Positions 8,290 through 17,334 of a DNA stretch of 64,000 nucleotides are shown here, one piece after another (the first letter of the stretch is position 1; each line of letters begins with the position of its first letter). The notes under the pieces were generated by a model. It was not told the origin of the DNA. It saw only the letters and a program-made list of their open reading frames with translations, and did not search any database. Origin of the DNA: Planktothricoides raciborskii GIHE-MW2 (GTDB lineage: Bacteria; Cyanobacteriota; Cyanobacteriia; Cyanobacteriales; Laspinemataceae). A program made the translations under genes and the position numbers. The stretch spans positions 685,001 through 749,000 of the forward strand of contig NZ_CP159837.1 in NCBI RefSeq assembly GCF_040564635.1. Reading direction: 5' to 3'.

Positions 8290-10059
8290 ATGGTGGACTT
8301 TACCGTAGCAATTCCGACTTATAACGGCGAAACTCGATTACCTGATGTACTGGAACGACTGCGATCGCAAGTTGAGACTGAATCATTTACCTGGGAAATT
8401 TTAGTCATTGATAACAACAGCTGCGATCGCACCGCTCAGGTAATTCGCGAATATCAAACCCAGTGGCCTTCATGGTGCCCATTAATCTATTACTTTTGTC
8501 CCGAACAAGGGGCAGCATTTGCACGCCAAAAAGCCGTAGAAAAAGCCAAAGGAAAACTCATCGGATTTCTCGATGATGATAATCTACCGGAAAAAAACTG
8601 GGTAGCTGCTGCTTATGAATTCGGCCAAAACCATCCCCAACTTGGCGCTTATGGCAGCCAAATTCATGGGTATTTTTTTGAAGCCAATACCCCAGAAGAA
8701 ATGCCGAAAAATTTTAAAGAAATTGCTAGTTTTTTAGCCATTGTCGAAAGAGGAAATACACCCCATTTATATAATCTATACCATAAAATACTACCCCCAG
8801 GGGCAGGGTTAGTGGTAAGAAAAGATGTTTGGTTAAAAAGCGTACCCAATCGGTTATTTTTAAATCATCAAGGCAAAGAAGCTGGTATGGCCAGTGAAGA
8901 TTTAGAAGCGTTATTGCATATTCAAAAAGCCGGGTGGGAAATTTGGTATAACCCAGAAATGATTGTATATCATAAAATTCCTAATAATCGCTTAAAAGCC
9001 GATTATTTACGGCTACTTACTCGCTGTGTCGGCTTAAGCAGACATAGACTACGTATGATGACCCTAGAAACTTGGCAAATACCTTTAGCCTTTCCTGCAT
9101 ATTTGGCTAACGATCTGCGTCGATTAGTTCTTCATTTAATTAAACATGGTCTGAACGTAAAAAAAGATCCCGTTGCGGCCTCCCAAAGAGAATTTCTCGT
9201 CAGTACCCTGGTGAGTCCTTTATTTTTATGGAAGAAAAAACAGAGCAAAAAGATTCCCAGGGAAATCTTCAGTCAATCTTTACAAAAAACCGAACAAATT
9301 CTCAATCAAATTGCTCAAGGATTTGAACAAGATCGCTTTTGTCTTTATGCTCAAGAAATTCAGCCGATTAGCCCCTTTAATTCCTCAAACCAACATACAG
9401 AAATTCTCTTAAGACTAAAAGACGAACTCGATCGCATTCTCCTGCCGAGTGAATTTATGCCGATCGCCCAACATTATAAATTGATGCCCACCATTGACCG
9501 CTGGGTCGTTCGCCAAATTTTTAGGGAAATTGCCGGGGAAAGTCTCGACCCCAGTTTATCTTTATATGAAATCAATGTTTCCATAGAAACGGTGAAAGAT
9601 CCTAATTTTATCAATTTTCTTCACCGTGAATTTAGAGAGTATGAAATTACGCCAGAAATGATATCCTTTGCGATTTCAGAAACTTGTGCGATTGCTAATT
9701 TAGAAACAATAATTAAATTTATTAACTACATCAAAAAAATCGGCAGTCAACTCACCTTAGATCATGTGGGCAGGGGAAATATTTCTCCTAAATATATCAA
9801 AAAAATGCCAGTAGATTACTTGAAAATTGATGGTAAATTCTTCAGCCAGCGGGCGTCAAATCGGCCAAGCATTGATAAAATTTATCAGATCAATGATTTA
9901 GGTCATCAACTTGGCATGAAAACAATTGCCGAAGCCGTAGAAAACCAAGAAATTTTTGAACAAATGAAATCCATAGGAGTCGATTACGTCCAAGGGTATG
10001 GCATTGCCCCAACCCACCCCTTAATCACTTACAGTCATCGGCAATCTCTCCTCAGTTAG
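8290..10059 (+). CDS. HpsE-like glycosyltransferase fused to a divergent EAL domain
   Basis: A 589-residue two-domain protein. Residues 1 to about 240 form a GT2 glycosyltransferase (VAIPTYNGETRLPDVL, DDDN at 95-98, a SEDLE motif near 202-206) most like HpsE of hormogonium polysaccharide synthesis. Residues about 340-589 form an EAL domain (cyclic-di-GMP phosphodiesterase fold): E371 in TEILLR, N429 in EINVS, E464 in SETC, D491, K512 in LKIDG, E548 in AEAVE and Q568 in VQGYG. The second Asp of the usual DDFG is His492 (DHVG) and loop 6 is degenerate, so it may sense rather than cleave c-di-GMP. A strong AAGGAGGGG ribosome-binding site precedes ATG 8290. Domain identity is firm; the regulatory role is inference. 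Confidence 0.85.
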   Translation: MVDFTVAIPTYNGETRLPDVLERLRSQVETESFTWEILVIDNNSCDRTAQVIREYQTQWPSWCPLIYYFCPEQGAAFARQKAVEKAKGKLIGFLDDDNLPEKNWVAAAYEFGQNHPQLGAYGSQIHGYFFEANTPEEMPKNFKEIASFLAIVERGNTPHLYNLYHKILPPGAGLVVRKDVWLKSVPNRLFLNHQGKEAGMASEDLEALLHIQKAGWEIWYNPEMIVYHKIPNNRLKADYLRLLTRCVGLSRHRLRMMTLETWQIPLAFPAYLANDLRRLVLHLIKHGLNVKKDPVAASQREFLVSTLVSPLFLWKKKQSKKIPREIFSQSLQKTEQILNQIAQGFEQDRFCLYAQEIQPISPFNSSNQHTEILLRLKDELDRILLPSEFMPIAQHYKLMPTIDRWVVRQIFREIAGESLDPSLSLYEINVSIETVKDPNFINFLHREFREYEITPEMISFAISETCAIANLETIIKFINYIKKIGSQLTLDHVGRGNISPKYIKKMPVDYLKIDGKFFSQRASNRPSIDKIYQINDLGHQLGMKTIAEAVENQEIFEQMKSIGVDYVQGYGIAPTHPLITYSHRQSLLS

Positions 10060-10103
10060 AACCTTAACAGGACGCAGCAGCACAAACCCCTGTAACTCCT
10101 AAC

Positions 10104-10216
10104 TTGCTTTGGGTTGCTTTGGGTTGCTTTGGGTTGGTTTGGGTTGGTTTGGGTTGGTTTGGGTTGGTTTGGTTTGGTTTGGTTTGGTTTGGGTTGGTTT
10201 GGGTTGCTTTGGGTTT
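10104..10216 (+). repeat. G-rich decamer array (GGGTTGGTTT/GGGTTGCTTT)
   Basis: About eleven head-to-tail decamers: GGGTTGCTTT at both ends, GGGTTGGTTT in the middle, and a central stretch collapsed to the pentamer GGTTT. All G runs are on the plus strand, so the transcript upstream of the RRM gene could form stacked G structures. The rest of the 10060-10419 spacer presumably carries the long 5' leader and promoter of the RRM gene. Confidence 0.95.
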
Positions 10217-10419
10217 CCTCCAGTCGATCATGTTAAGTTTTGTAAGATTTTGTGGCAGCCTCAGCCCCAGATCAAAAATCTATGTTATAGTAGAGTCTCA
10301 GAGTAAAATTCGGTTGCAGCGTTTGTTTGTAGTATTAATAGGTATGTCCTTTTTAGTATTGGCAGGCTTCTCTCCGAAAACTCAAACACTACACTTTTTT
10401 TGATGTCGGAGAGGATCCT

Positions 10420-10764
10420 ATGTCTATTTACGTTGGTAATCTTTCATACCAAGTTACCCAAGACGACTTGAATGAGGTTTTTGCTGAATATGGAACCGTT
10501 AAGCGAGTTCAACTCCCCACGGATCGTGAGACTGGAAAGATGCGGGGTTTTGGATTTGTCGAATTGGACACCGAAGCGCAAGAACAAGCCGCCATTGATG
10601 CCCTCGATGGTGCCGAGTGGATGGGTCGTGATATTAAAGTCAACAAAGCCAAGCCTCGGGAAAGTGGGGGAAATCGGGGTGGCAGCTTCAAAGGCGGCGG
10701 CAACGGCGGCGGCGGCGGTCGTCGTGGTGGCGGCGGCGGCGGCTACAATCGTAACCGCTTCTAA
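10420..10764 (+). CDS. glycine-rich RRM RNA-binding protein
   Basis: A 114-residue protein with one RNA-recognition motif (residues 1-80: RNP2 IYVGNL, RNP1 RGFGFVEL) and a glycine/arginine-rich tail ending GGYNRNRF. This is the cyanobacterial Rbp family, small RNA-binding proteins that are often cold-inducible and, in Synechocystis, help place photosynthesis mRNAs at the membrane. GGAGAGG lies just upstream of the ATG. A canonical terminator follows at 10821-10848, so it is a single-gene unit. Confidence 0.95.
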   Translation: MSIYVGNLSYQVTQDDLNEVFAEYGTVKRVQLPTDRETGKMRGFGFVELDTEAQEQAAIDALDGAEWMGRDIKVNKAKPRESGGNRGGSFKGGGNGGGGGRRGGGGGGYNRNRF

Positions 10765-10820
10765 GCTTTTCATGGTAGTCTTTCAAATCAATTGATTTGA
10801 CTGAATTTGATATAACAAAG

Positions 10821-10848
10821 ACCCAAGTCTTGATGCTTGGGTTTTTTT
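10821..10848 (+). terminator. rho-independent terminator of the RRM gene
   Basis: Stem ACCCAAG (10821-10827)/CTTGGGT (10836-10842) followed by seven T residues. Confidence 0.9.
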
Positions 10849-10867
10849 GGCTTGGCGATCGCCAAAC

Positions 10868-10906
10868 CCAAAAAACAAAACCCGACTTCCGGCACGAAAT
10901 CGGGTT
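10868..10906 (-). terminator. terminator of the cyclase-like gene (minus strand)
   Basis: On the minus strand AACCCGATTTC and GAAGTCGGGTT form a stem, followed by TTTGTTTTTT. It lies 31 bp past the stop of the minus-strand gene at 10937-11830. HIP1 sites (GGCGATCGCC) flank it on both sides. Confidence 0.75.
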
Positions 10907-10936
10907 GGCGATCGCCAAGGGATTGCCCATGGGAAA

Positions 10937-11830
10937 TTATTGTTCGCCGGTAATACTCCAGGCGCCATCCCAATCATCAGCGGGAGGATTTTTGATCAAC
11001 TTTTGGCACCGTTGCAACAGCAACCCAGCCGCTTGATCGTGGGCATTTATTTTTCTAACTCTGGCAAACTCACCCATCGCATTGGCAAACTGACGGTTCA
11101 AATAAAACTCACGACCTTTATGATACAGTTCGAGAATCTGCTCCTGATCCGAAGACAAGGGGTCAGAACGTAGTCCCAAAATTTCATAAATAGGTACTGG
11201 GGTCTTATTATTCCGCATCCGAATCACATCCAGTTCTCTCACCCAGACGCGATCGGCACATTTTTCATAAGTATTTTTACTCAGTACGATATCGCAACCA
11301 TACTGCTTACTCAGACCTTCTAAATAATAAGCAATACTGACCCCTTCACCAATGGCGGTGAATTCCATTCGTTTAGTGGAACCCTTTTGACCACTTAAAA
11401 TCAGATCGGAATTAATCCCAATGCCAATTTTAATCGCTGGTTTATTTTCCGTTTGCCGCCGCTGATTAAAATCCGCCAAACGCTTGCACATTTGCATTGC
11501 GGTTTGAACTGCCAGCCATGCATGATTCTCCACGGCAATTGACGAACTAAACACAGCGACAATTGAATTTCTAATTCCCGCTAATTCTATTTGTTGGTCT
11601 AGATTTTGTTTATATTCATACACCGCATTAATCATTAACTGAAAATATTCATCAAGCAGATTGGCTACCTCTGATGACTCAAAATTTTGAATCAAATATT
11701 TGTAACCATAAATATCAGAAAACAAAATCGAGCATTCCTTGATTTCGCACCCCAATTTATCAGCATCAAGAGCGGTTTCTTGGGGAATGCCGGACGGGAA
11801 AACATTAACTGACTGGCTATCTACTACCAT
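10937..11830 (-). CDS. degenerate class III nucleotide cyclase-like protein
   Basis: A 297-residue protein colinear with the C-terminal 265 residues of the adjacent cyclase (11997-14708): ECSILFSDIYGY matches EVSVLFSDIRSY, and the ends NPPADDWDGAW and NPPADNWDGVW align. Catalytic residues are lost. The GDAIMAVFG segment holding the second metal-binding Asp has become RNSIVAVFS, and the NLASRLEG transition-state Asn/Arg has become SIAYYLEG; the first Asp (SDI) and the KRME base-contact Lys remain. It has no GAF or PAS domains. Probably a pseudo-cyclase that arose by partial tandem duplication and may pair with or regulate the upstream enzyme. About 165 bp separates it from that gene. Confidence 0.85.
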   Translation of the reverse strand: MVVDSQSVNVFPSGIPQETALDADKLGCEIKECSILFSDIYGYKYLIQNFESSEVANLLDEYFQLMINAVYEYKQNLDQQIELAGIRNSIVAVFSSSIAVENHAWLAVQTAMQMCKRLADFNQRRQTENKPAIKIGIGINSDLILSGQKGSTKRMEFTAIGEGVSIAYYLEGLSKQYGCDIVLSKNTYEKCADRVWVRELDVIRMRNNKTPVPIYEILGLRSDPLSSDQEQILELYHKGREFYLNRQFANAMGEFARVRKINAHDQAAGLLLQRCQKLIKNPPADDWDGAWSITGEQ

Positions 11831-11996
11831 TGTTCTGTGAAAAAAATCGACTTTTTACCTTGGTTGTAGGGATGGCCTGGAAGTAATTTTTTCAGATCGG
11901 GAAAGGTGGATCTGCTAGATGCCAATAGACAGCCGGCAGCGCCAATCCACATACTCCTAACTCAAACCCTAAGATAAGGTCATCCCAACTACCATA

Positions 11997-14708
11997 CTAT
12001 TTTTCTGTGAGCTTCCAAACACCATCCCAGTTGTCTGCGGGCGGATTTTCGATGAAATGTAAACACCGATCGATATGCAAATTGGCGGCTTTGTTATCTT
12101 TATCAATTTCAATCACTTTACCAAACCTAGACATTGCCAGTTCAAACTCGCGATTTAGGTAATATTCGCGACCTTGGTGGTAAGCGTCGATCAACTCCTT
12201 CTGTTTTGGATCGATTTCTTGCGCCAGAGGGCCATCTTTAAGGCCGACTAACTCATAAATTCTCACTGGCTCAGTTTTACCTTTAACCGTAATAAAGTCG
12301 AGTTCCCGAACCCAAACACGATCTTTACAGGCTTCGTAAGTTTTTTCACTGATCACGATCACGCAGCCGTACATTTTGCTGGTGCCTTCCAAACGAGAGG
12401 CTAAGTTTACCCCGTCCCCAATGGAGGTTAATTCCATCCGTTTGCTGGAGCCAATATTACCACTGACCACGGCATCGGAATGAAGCCCAATGCCAATAGA
12501 GAGAGTTTTCTTCCCTTCCGCTTGGCGCTTTTTGTTAAACACTTTTAAGCGTTGTCCCATTTCCACAGCGGTTTGCACCGCACACCATTCGTGGTCAGCC
12601 AAGGGTAACGGGGAACCAAACACGGCCATAATTGCGTCCCCAATGTATTTGTCCAGGGTGCCTTTGTATTTAAAGACCGCATCCACCATTGACTCAAAAT
12701 ACTCGTTGAGCATGGCCACCACTTCTTCCGGTTCCATCCCTTCTGTGAGAGTGGTGTAGCTGCGAATATCCGAGAACAGCACCGAGACTTCTTTCTTCTT
12801 GCCACCCAGACCCGTATCGCCACTTTGGAGTAATGCTTCGGCCACTTCCTGGGTCATGTAACGATACATGGTACTCTTGAGCCGTTTTTCATCACTGATG
12901 TCATCCATGACCACCAGAGCCCCATAGACATTTGTGGGATCTTTGGCGTCGGAGATCGAATTAATGGACAAATTAATACTATGCTCTTCCTCTGAATTAT
13001 GGGAGAGCAGGGTTTGTTCGGGATAGTATTGATTGCGGGCTTTTTCGTCTGTCCCCGCCAAAGCTTGTTCAAACCATTTGGCAAACTGATCTTCTTGTTG
13101 CAGCTTGACGACGTTGCAGATGTGCTGCTCTTCTAAGCGATCGTCTTTGCCAAAACCAAGCAATTGTTTAGCGGTTTGATTGGCAGCAATAATAATTCCA
13201 TTTTTATTGGTAGAAATCACCCCATTGCTGAGACTGCGGAGAATATCCCGTTGCAGTTGTTCTTGTTGTCTAACGGTGGCAAATAGTTTGGCATTTTGCA
13301 ACGCCACCCCTGCTTGGGTGTTAAACGCTTCCATGAATTCCTGGTCAGAACGACTAAAAGACGCTTTCCAGAATTCTGGCGCTTCCGGCCAAGTGGTCGG
13401 ATCGTACGGAGGATGTTCGTTATATTTCTTTTTGTTCACCAATTGAGTTACGCCAATCAACTCGCCATCGGAGTTAAATACTGGCATACAGAGTAAGCTG
13501 CACGTCCGATATTTAGTTTTTTGGTCGGTTTGTTTGGAGGTTTCTGACCCAGGATGGGCATATAAGTCAAAGGAAATGTTCAAAGGCTTGCCGGACGTGG
13601 CCACTTGACCAGCAAAACCAGCATTTCGGGGAATCCTAACTTCTTGTATTACTCCATCGATAGGGATTTTTGTCCAGAGCTCATTTTTTTCTTCGTCGAT
13701 CAACCAGAGGGTTGAGCGATCGGCGTTCATCAGCTTTTTGGCTTCATCCATGACCCGTTTCAGGGTATCTTCCAGGTCTAAGCTACTCTTACTCAGAGAT
13801 TGAGTTGCCGACATCAGGGCAGCGGCAGCCCGTTGCCGCTGCGAGGCTTTGCGGAAAGACCGAGAAGATTCCAGGATCATCAATACCGATGGGGCGAATT
13901 CTTGGAAAACTTTCTCATCTTCTTCGGTAAAGCCTCTGGTATCGATGCGATCGCTTAGTGGCTGTTCGGGATCGTGAACTTTTTTTAACTTGTTCATCAA
14001 CTGCACCACAGCCACCAACTCCTCCGGTTTGTTGTCCTCTTGTTTTTTTAACAAGGGCATACAGAGCATGGTGTAGGTGCGGTATTTAGTCTGTTTGTAG
14101 GTTTTTTTGGATTGCGCCGATCGCGCATCATCAAAAAAGTCAAAGGGTATATTCACCACTTTCTTAAAGGTGGCCACTTCCCCGGCAATCCCTTGATCTG
14201 CCGGAATGCGAATCTCTAAGGAGTCTCCCGTGTCTCCTTTGGCGACAATTGACCAGAGTTCGTTTTTATCTTCATCTAATAAAAAAATCGTGGTGCGATC
14301 TGCTCCGAGTAATTCCCCTGTTTTTAAGGTGATGGAACGCAACATTTCATTCAGTATGGAGTCAAACCCCTGGGCGTCTAAGAGACTGTCCAACATGGAC
14401 AGGGTTTGATTCACCACCTCTAGTTTTGTCTCAACGTCGCTGACAACTTGTTTAAAGTTTTCTTTGTTCAGAGGGGCGAGAAACGACTTAAAGGTTCCCT
14501 GGGTAGTTACTAGGGCATTACTACTCGTAGGTGCAGCTTGTTCCTCGGCAGGCTGTGCAAATGCGGGTGCTTTTTCTGATGCTGGTTTTTGCTCAATGTT
14601 TTTGCCGTCATTTTCGAGGTTGACAACAGTGGCATCAATGGTGACGGTATGTGTACTGTTTTCCATATTACTGTTGTGAATACGGCGATTCGGAGATGCA
14701 TCTGTCAT
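11997..14708 (-). CDS. GAF-GAF-PAS class III adenylate cyclase (CyaB type)
   Basis: A 903-residue signalling enzyme. Order: low-complexity N-terminus (1-85); GAF-A (about 110-280) and GAF-B (about 310-480), each with the NKxnxF-like segments of cyclic-nucleotide-binding GAFs; PAS (about 490-610); class III cyclase domain (about 640-810); and a C-terminal TPR-like segment ending WDGVWKLTEK. Catalytic parts are intact: metal Asp in SDIRSY and GDAIMAVFG, Lys in SSKRMELT, and Asn/Arg in NLASRLEG. This is the CyaB1/CyaB2 plan of Anabaena, whose GAF domains bind cAMP. It is first of a tandem pair on the minus strand. Confidence 0.93.
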   Translation of the reverse strand: MTDASPNRRIHNSNMENSTHTVTIDATVVNLENDGKNIEQKPASEKAPAFAQPAEEQAAPTSSNALVTTQGTFKSFLAPLNKENFKQVVSDVETKLEVVNQTLSMLDSLLDAQGFDSILNEMLRSITLKTGELLGADRTTIFLLDEDKNELWSIVAKGDTGDSLEIRIPADQGIAGEVATFKKVVNIPFDFFDDARSAQSKKTYKQTKYRTYTMLCMPLLKKQEDNKPEELVAVVQLMNKLKKVHDPEQPLSDRIDTRGFTEEDEKVFQEFAPSVLMILESSRSFRKASQRQRAAAALMSATQSLSKSSLDLEDTLKRVMDEAKKLMNADRSTLWLIDEEKNELWTKIPIDGVIQEVRIPRNAGFAGQVATSGKPLNISFDLYAHPGSETSKQTDQKTKYRTCSLLCMPVFNSDGELIGVTQLVNKKKYNEHPPYDPTTWPEAPEFWKASFSRSDQEFMEAFNTQAGVALQNAKLFATVRQQEQLQRDILRSLSNGVISTNKNGIIIAANQTAKQLLGFGKDDRLEEQHICNVVKLQQEDQFAKWFEQALAGTDEKARNQYYPEQTLLSHNSEEEHSINLSINSISDAKDPTNVYGALVVMDDISDEKRLKSTMYRYMTQEVAEALLQSGDTGLGGKKKEVSVLFSDIRSYTTLTEGMEPEEVVAMLNEYFESMVDAVFKYKGTLDKYIGDAIMAVFGSPLPLADHEWCAVQTAVEMGQRLKVFNKKRQAEGKKTLSIGIGLHSDAVVSGNIGSSKRMELTSIGDGVNLASRLEGTSKMYGCVIVISEKTYEACKDRVWVRELDFITVKGKTEPVRIYELVGLKDGPLAQEIDPKQKELIDAYHQGREYYLNREFELAMSRFGKVIEIDKDNKAANLHIDRCLHFIENPPADNWDGVWKLTEK

Positions 14709-14969
14709 AGGGCTTTAGACCTAGAATCGTCAAAGGGTTTTTCAAGGTAGTTTTTAATTAGCAAGCCTTGATTGACTGACTTTAAAGGATCCAACCTAGT
14801 TAGATCAAGTGCTAGATAATCTATTGGTACAATTCTTAAAGTTGTCAATGTTTCCAGAGCCTACCAGATGCATTGTATTGGTTTTTAGCATGCATATATG
14901 TCAGACGACCAGCTTGCCAGTTCCAGTTGTTTGGTTTCTCTGAGTCAAAGGTACGGGCGCGCCCAACCG

Positions 14970-14992
14970 GGCGACAGGAGTCGCCTTTTTTT
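14970..14992 (+). terminator. orphan plus-strand terminator
   Basis: GGCGAC (14970-14975), loop AGGA, GTCGCC (14980-14985), then seven T residues. No plus-strand gene precedes it within the spacer, so it may end a small RNA or an antisense transcript. Confidence 0.6.
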
Positions 14993-15021
14993 CGGGGGTG
15001 GCAATTTGCTATTTTTCTCTG

Positions 15022-15086
15022 ACCTCTTCGTACCTCTTCGTACCTCTTCGTACCTCTTCGTACCTCTTCGTACCTCTTCGTACCTC
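15022..15086. repeat. 10-bp tandem array ACCTCTTCGT x6.5
   Basis: Six exact copies plus a half copy. Open frames on both strands through it are simple repeats, so I do not treat it as coding. Confidence 0.95.
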
Positions 15087-15213
15087 AAGTCTTGGTACTG
15101 TTGGTTTTTTCGTAGGGTGTGAAAGCGCGAAGCGTAACGCACCGCAGTTTTTTCCTTAGTTTTTTCCTGATCTGTTGCCGATATGTCAGCCAGATATCTG
15201 CTGCTACGTCTCT

Positions 15214-16971
15214 CTAGCTGCGTAAGGAAAGACGGATTTGTGCCGCTTGCCCCAGGAGGGATTCCGCAAACGCGATCGCCTCTCCCGCCGACTTGCCTCC
15301 GGCGAGTTGGGCTAGTTCTTCCCGTCGTTGATGATTGGCTAAGGGCTGAACCCGTACCACTGTCCGCTGTCCAGGATCGTTTTCTGGATTATCTGCTGAG
15401 TAATCTACGGAATCAGCGGTGATGATTTTTTTGTGGACATGGAAATGATGGTCAGCCATTGCCGCGACAATGGGTTGGTGGGTGACAAATAAGATTTGCT
15501 GCCGATAACTGAGTTGGTGCAGTTTTTCGGCGATCGCCTGGGCTACTCTGCCGGAAACTCCCACGTCGATTTCGTCAAAGACTAAGGTTGAGGATACCTC
15601 TACATCGATAAAACAAGCTTTTAGGGCCAAGAGAAAACGACTCATTTCACCCCCTGAGGCGGTTTCACTCAAGGGTTGCAAAGGTTCCCCCGGATTGGGA
15701 CTAAATAAAAAGGTGATCCGATCGGCGCCGGTACTGGTAGGGGCGATCGGTGTAATCTCTACTTCAAAGCGGACTTTATCCATTGCCAAGGGTCGGAGTT
15801 CTTCTAGTAGGCGATCGCTCAGGTTTCTCGCCCCTACTCGACGCAAATCCGTTAACTGGTTACAACGATTTTTCAGTTCCATCTCAGCTTGTGCCGCTGC
15901 TTGCTCTAATTTTTCTAAAGAGTCTTCCCCACTGGTGATTTCCGCGAGTTCCCCTTGTATGCGATGGTAATAGGCGATCGCTTCTGGCAAGCTAGGGCCA
16001 TACTTGCGGCAAATCTTTTTCAGTTCATTAATTCGCTGTTCCACTTCTTCGAGACGGTCGGGATCCGCTTCCAAACTAGCACTATAGCGACTCATTTGCC
16101 GCCCCGCTTCCACCACATCGGTTAAGGCTTCTTTAACTAAATCCAAAACCGATTGTAACTCTGGATCGTATTGCACCATGTCGGCGATCGTGGACTCCAC
16201 TTGACCCAGGAGATCCGCTGCGGCTTCCGACCCGAGATCGTTTTGGTAAAGGGCTTGATAAACTTGATAACTTTGTTGTTGCAGTTCTACTACATGACTA
16301 AGCCGTTGCCGTTCTTGCTCAAGCTGCGACAACTCTTCGGGATCGGTCAAAGCCGCTTCACCGAGTTCTTTGACTTGATATTGCAGGACATCTAAGCGTT
16401 GTAAGCGTTGTTGTTCTGATTTTCGCCGGTTTTCTAAGGTTTCTTGACATTTGCTGTAGTGGGTAAATGCTTGAGCGACCGCTTGCCGTTGCTGGATTAA
16501 ATCGGCGCCCCCAAAAGCATCCAGCCAGTCTCGTTGTTTGGCTGGTTGTCCCAGTTGTGTGGTTTGACCTTGGGCGGTAATTTCCACGAGGCGATCGCGC
16601 AATGAATCCATCATTTTTCGATTCACCAAAATGCCATTGAGTCGAGAACGACTCCGCATGGCCCCAGTTCGATTCATACTCAGATCCCGACTGGCTACCA
16701 GCCACTTGCCATCTAGGGGATCGATTTCTTGTTCTCGTAACCATTCCGCCACCAATGGTGTGACCGCAAAAGTCGCCTCCACAAGCGATCGCTCCGTACC
16801 TGTGCGAATCATGCGCCCGTTAACTTTCCCGGCTAACGCCACATCCACCGCATCTAAAATAATTGATTTACCAGCACCAGTTTCCCCAGTTAGGACATTA
16901 AGACCTTGACCAAATTCTAATTCCAGATGGTCAACTAAAGCAAAATTTTCAATTCGCAGGGAGAGCAACAT
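15214..16971 (-). CDS. recN: DNA repair protein RecN
   Basis: A 585-residue SMC-like ATPase that gathers broken DNA ends during double-strand-break repair. Walker A GETGAGKS is at residues 29-36; the central part (about 150-380) is coiled coil; the signature SGGEMSRFLLALK and Walker B TLVFDEIDVGVSG are near residues 445-475. Length is standard. ATG at 16971; the 363-bp upstream region is AT-rich. No LexA-type box was recognised by eye. Confidence 0.96.
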   Translation of the reverse strand: MLLSLRIENFALVDHLELEFGQGLNVLTGETGAGKSIILDAVDVALAGKVNGRMIRTGTERSLVEATFAVTPLVAEWLREQEIDPLDGKWLVASRDLSMNRTGAMRSRSRLNGILVNRKMMDSLRDRLVEITAQGQTTQLGQPAKQRDWLDAFGGADLIQQRQAVAQAFTHYSKCQETLENRRKSEQQRLQRLDVLQYQVKELGEAALTDPEELSQLEQERQRLSHVVELQQQSYQVYQALYQNDLGSEAAADLLGQVESTIADMVQYDPELQSVLDLVKEALTDVVEAGRQMSRYSASLEADPDRLEEVEQRINELKKICRKYGPSLPEAIAYYHRIQGELAEITSGEDSLEKLEQAAAQAEMELKNRCNQLTDLRRVGARNLSDRLLEELRPLAMDKVRFEVEITPIAPTSTGADRITFLFSPNPGEPLQPLSETASGGEMSRFLLALKACFIDVEVSSTLVFDEIDVGVSGRVAQAIAEKLHQLSYRQQILFVTHQPIVAAMADHHFHVHKKIITADSVDYSADNPENDPGQRTVVRVQPLANHQRREELAQLAGGKSAGEAIAFAESLLGQAAQIRLSLRS

Positions 16972-17334
16972 TAGATTTTTATCTAAGAGTAAAGTTGTAA
17001 TGTTTAAAAGTTATTATCGTTTTTTTTGTGTGATTATCCATTGATTTTTTGTGTTGTCTTGAAAATTTTTAATCTTGTTATAAAATATCGATATTATATA
17101 AACGCTGAATTCCAATTGATTTATCATATTTATTTTAGATTGATTATTGGCTTTTATATTTAATTGAGCAGCCGGGATTTTATTTATGTGATTTTTTAGC
17201 CCATTTTCATCAATAGCAAAACCCCGGATGCTCTAGGTACGACCATGATGCTTCTTAATTTTTAGATGAAAAAGCGATCCATCGCACCTATTATTTTCAT
17301 ATCCTTTCGTTAGACCTTAATTTTTCGCGATATT
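16972..17334. other. AT-rich intergenic region
   Basis: No gene, repeat array or terminator that I can support. It presumably holds the recN promoter on the minus strand and the end of the KGK transcript. Confidence 0.5.

Larger units (their letters stand above)
14709..15213. other. intergenic with 10-bp array and an orphan terminator
   Basis: Holds the cyclase upstream region, a plus-strand terminator-like hairpin (14970-14992), a 10-bp tandem array (15022-15086) and a GTAGGGTG...AACGCACCG repeat of a kind common in cyanobacteria (about 15113-15145). No convincing protein gene. Confidence 0.6.

Noticed and set aside
10104-10216. Telomere-like repeats implying a linear replicon end
   Set aside because: The array is internal, flanked by ordinary genes on both sides, and has variable units.
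10104-10403. Open frames of WVGLGWFGL-type repeats before the RRM gene
   Set aside because: They are translations of the decamer array with no start signal or family features.
10444-10773. Long antisense open frame rich in Ala/Thr over the RRM gene
   Set aside because: It mirrors the glycine codon repeats (GGC/GGT) of the real gene on the other strand.
15022-15086. Possible CRISPR array
   Set aside because: The units are 10 bp and contiguous with no spacers; no cas genes nearby.
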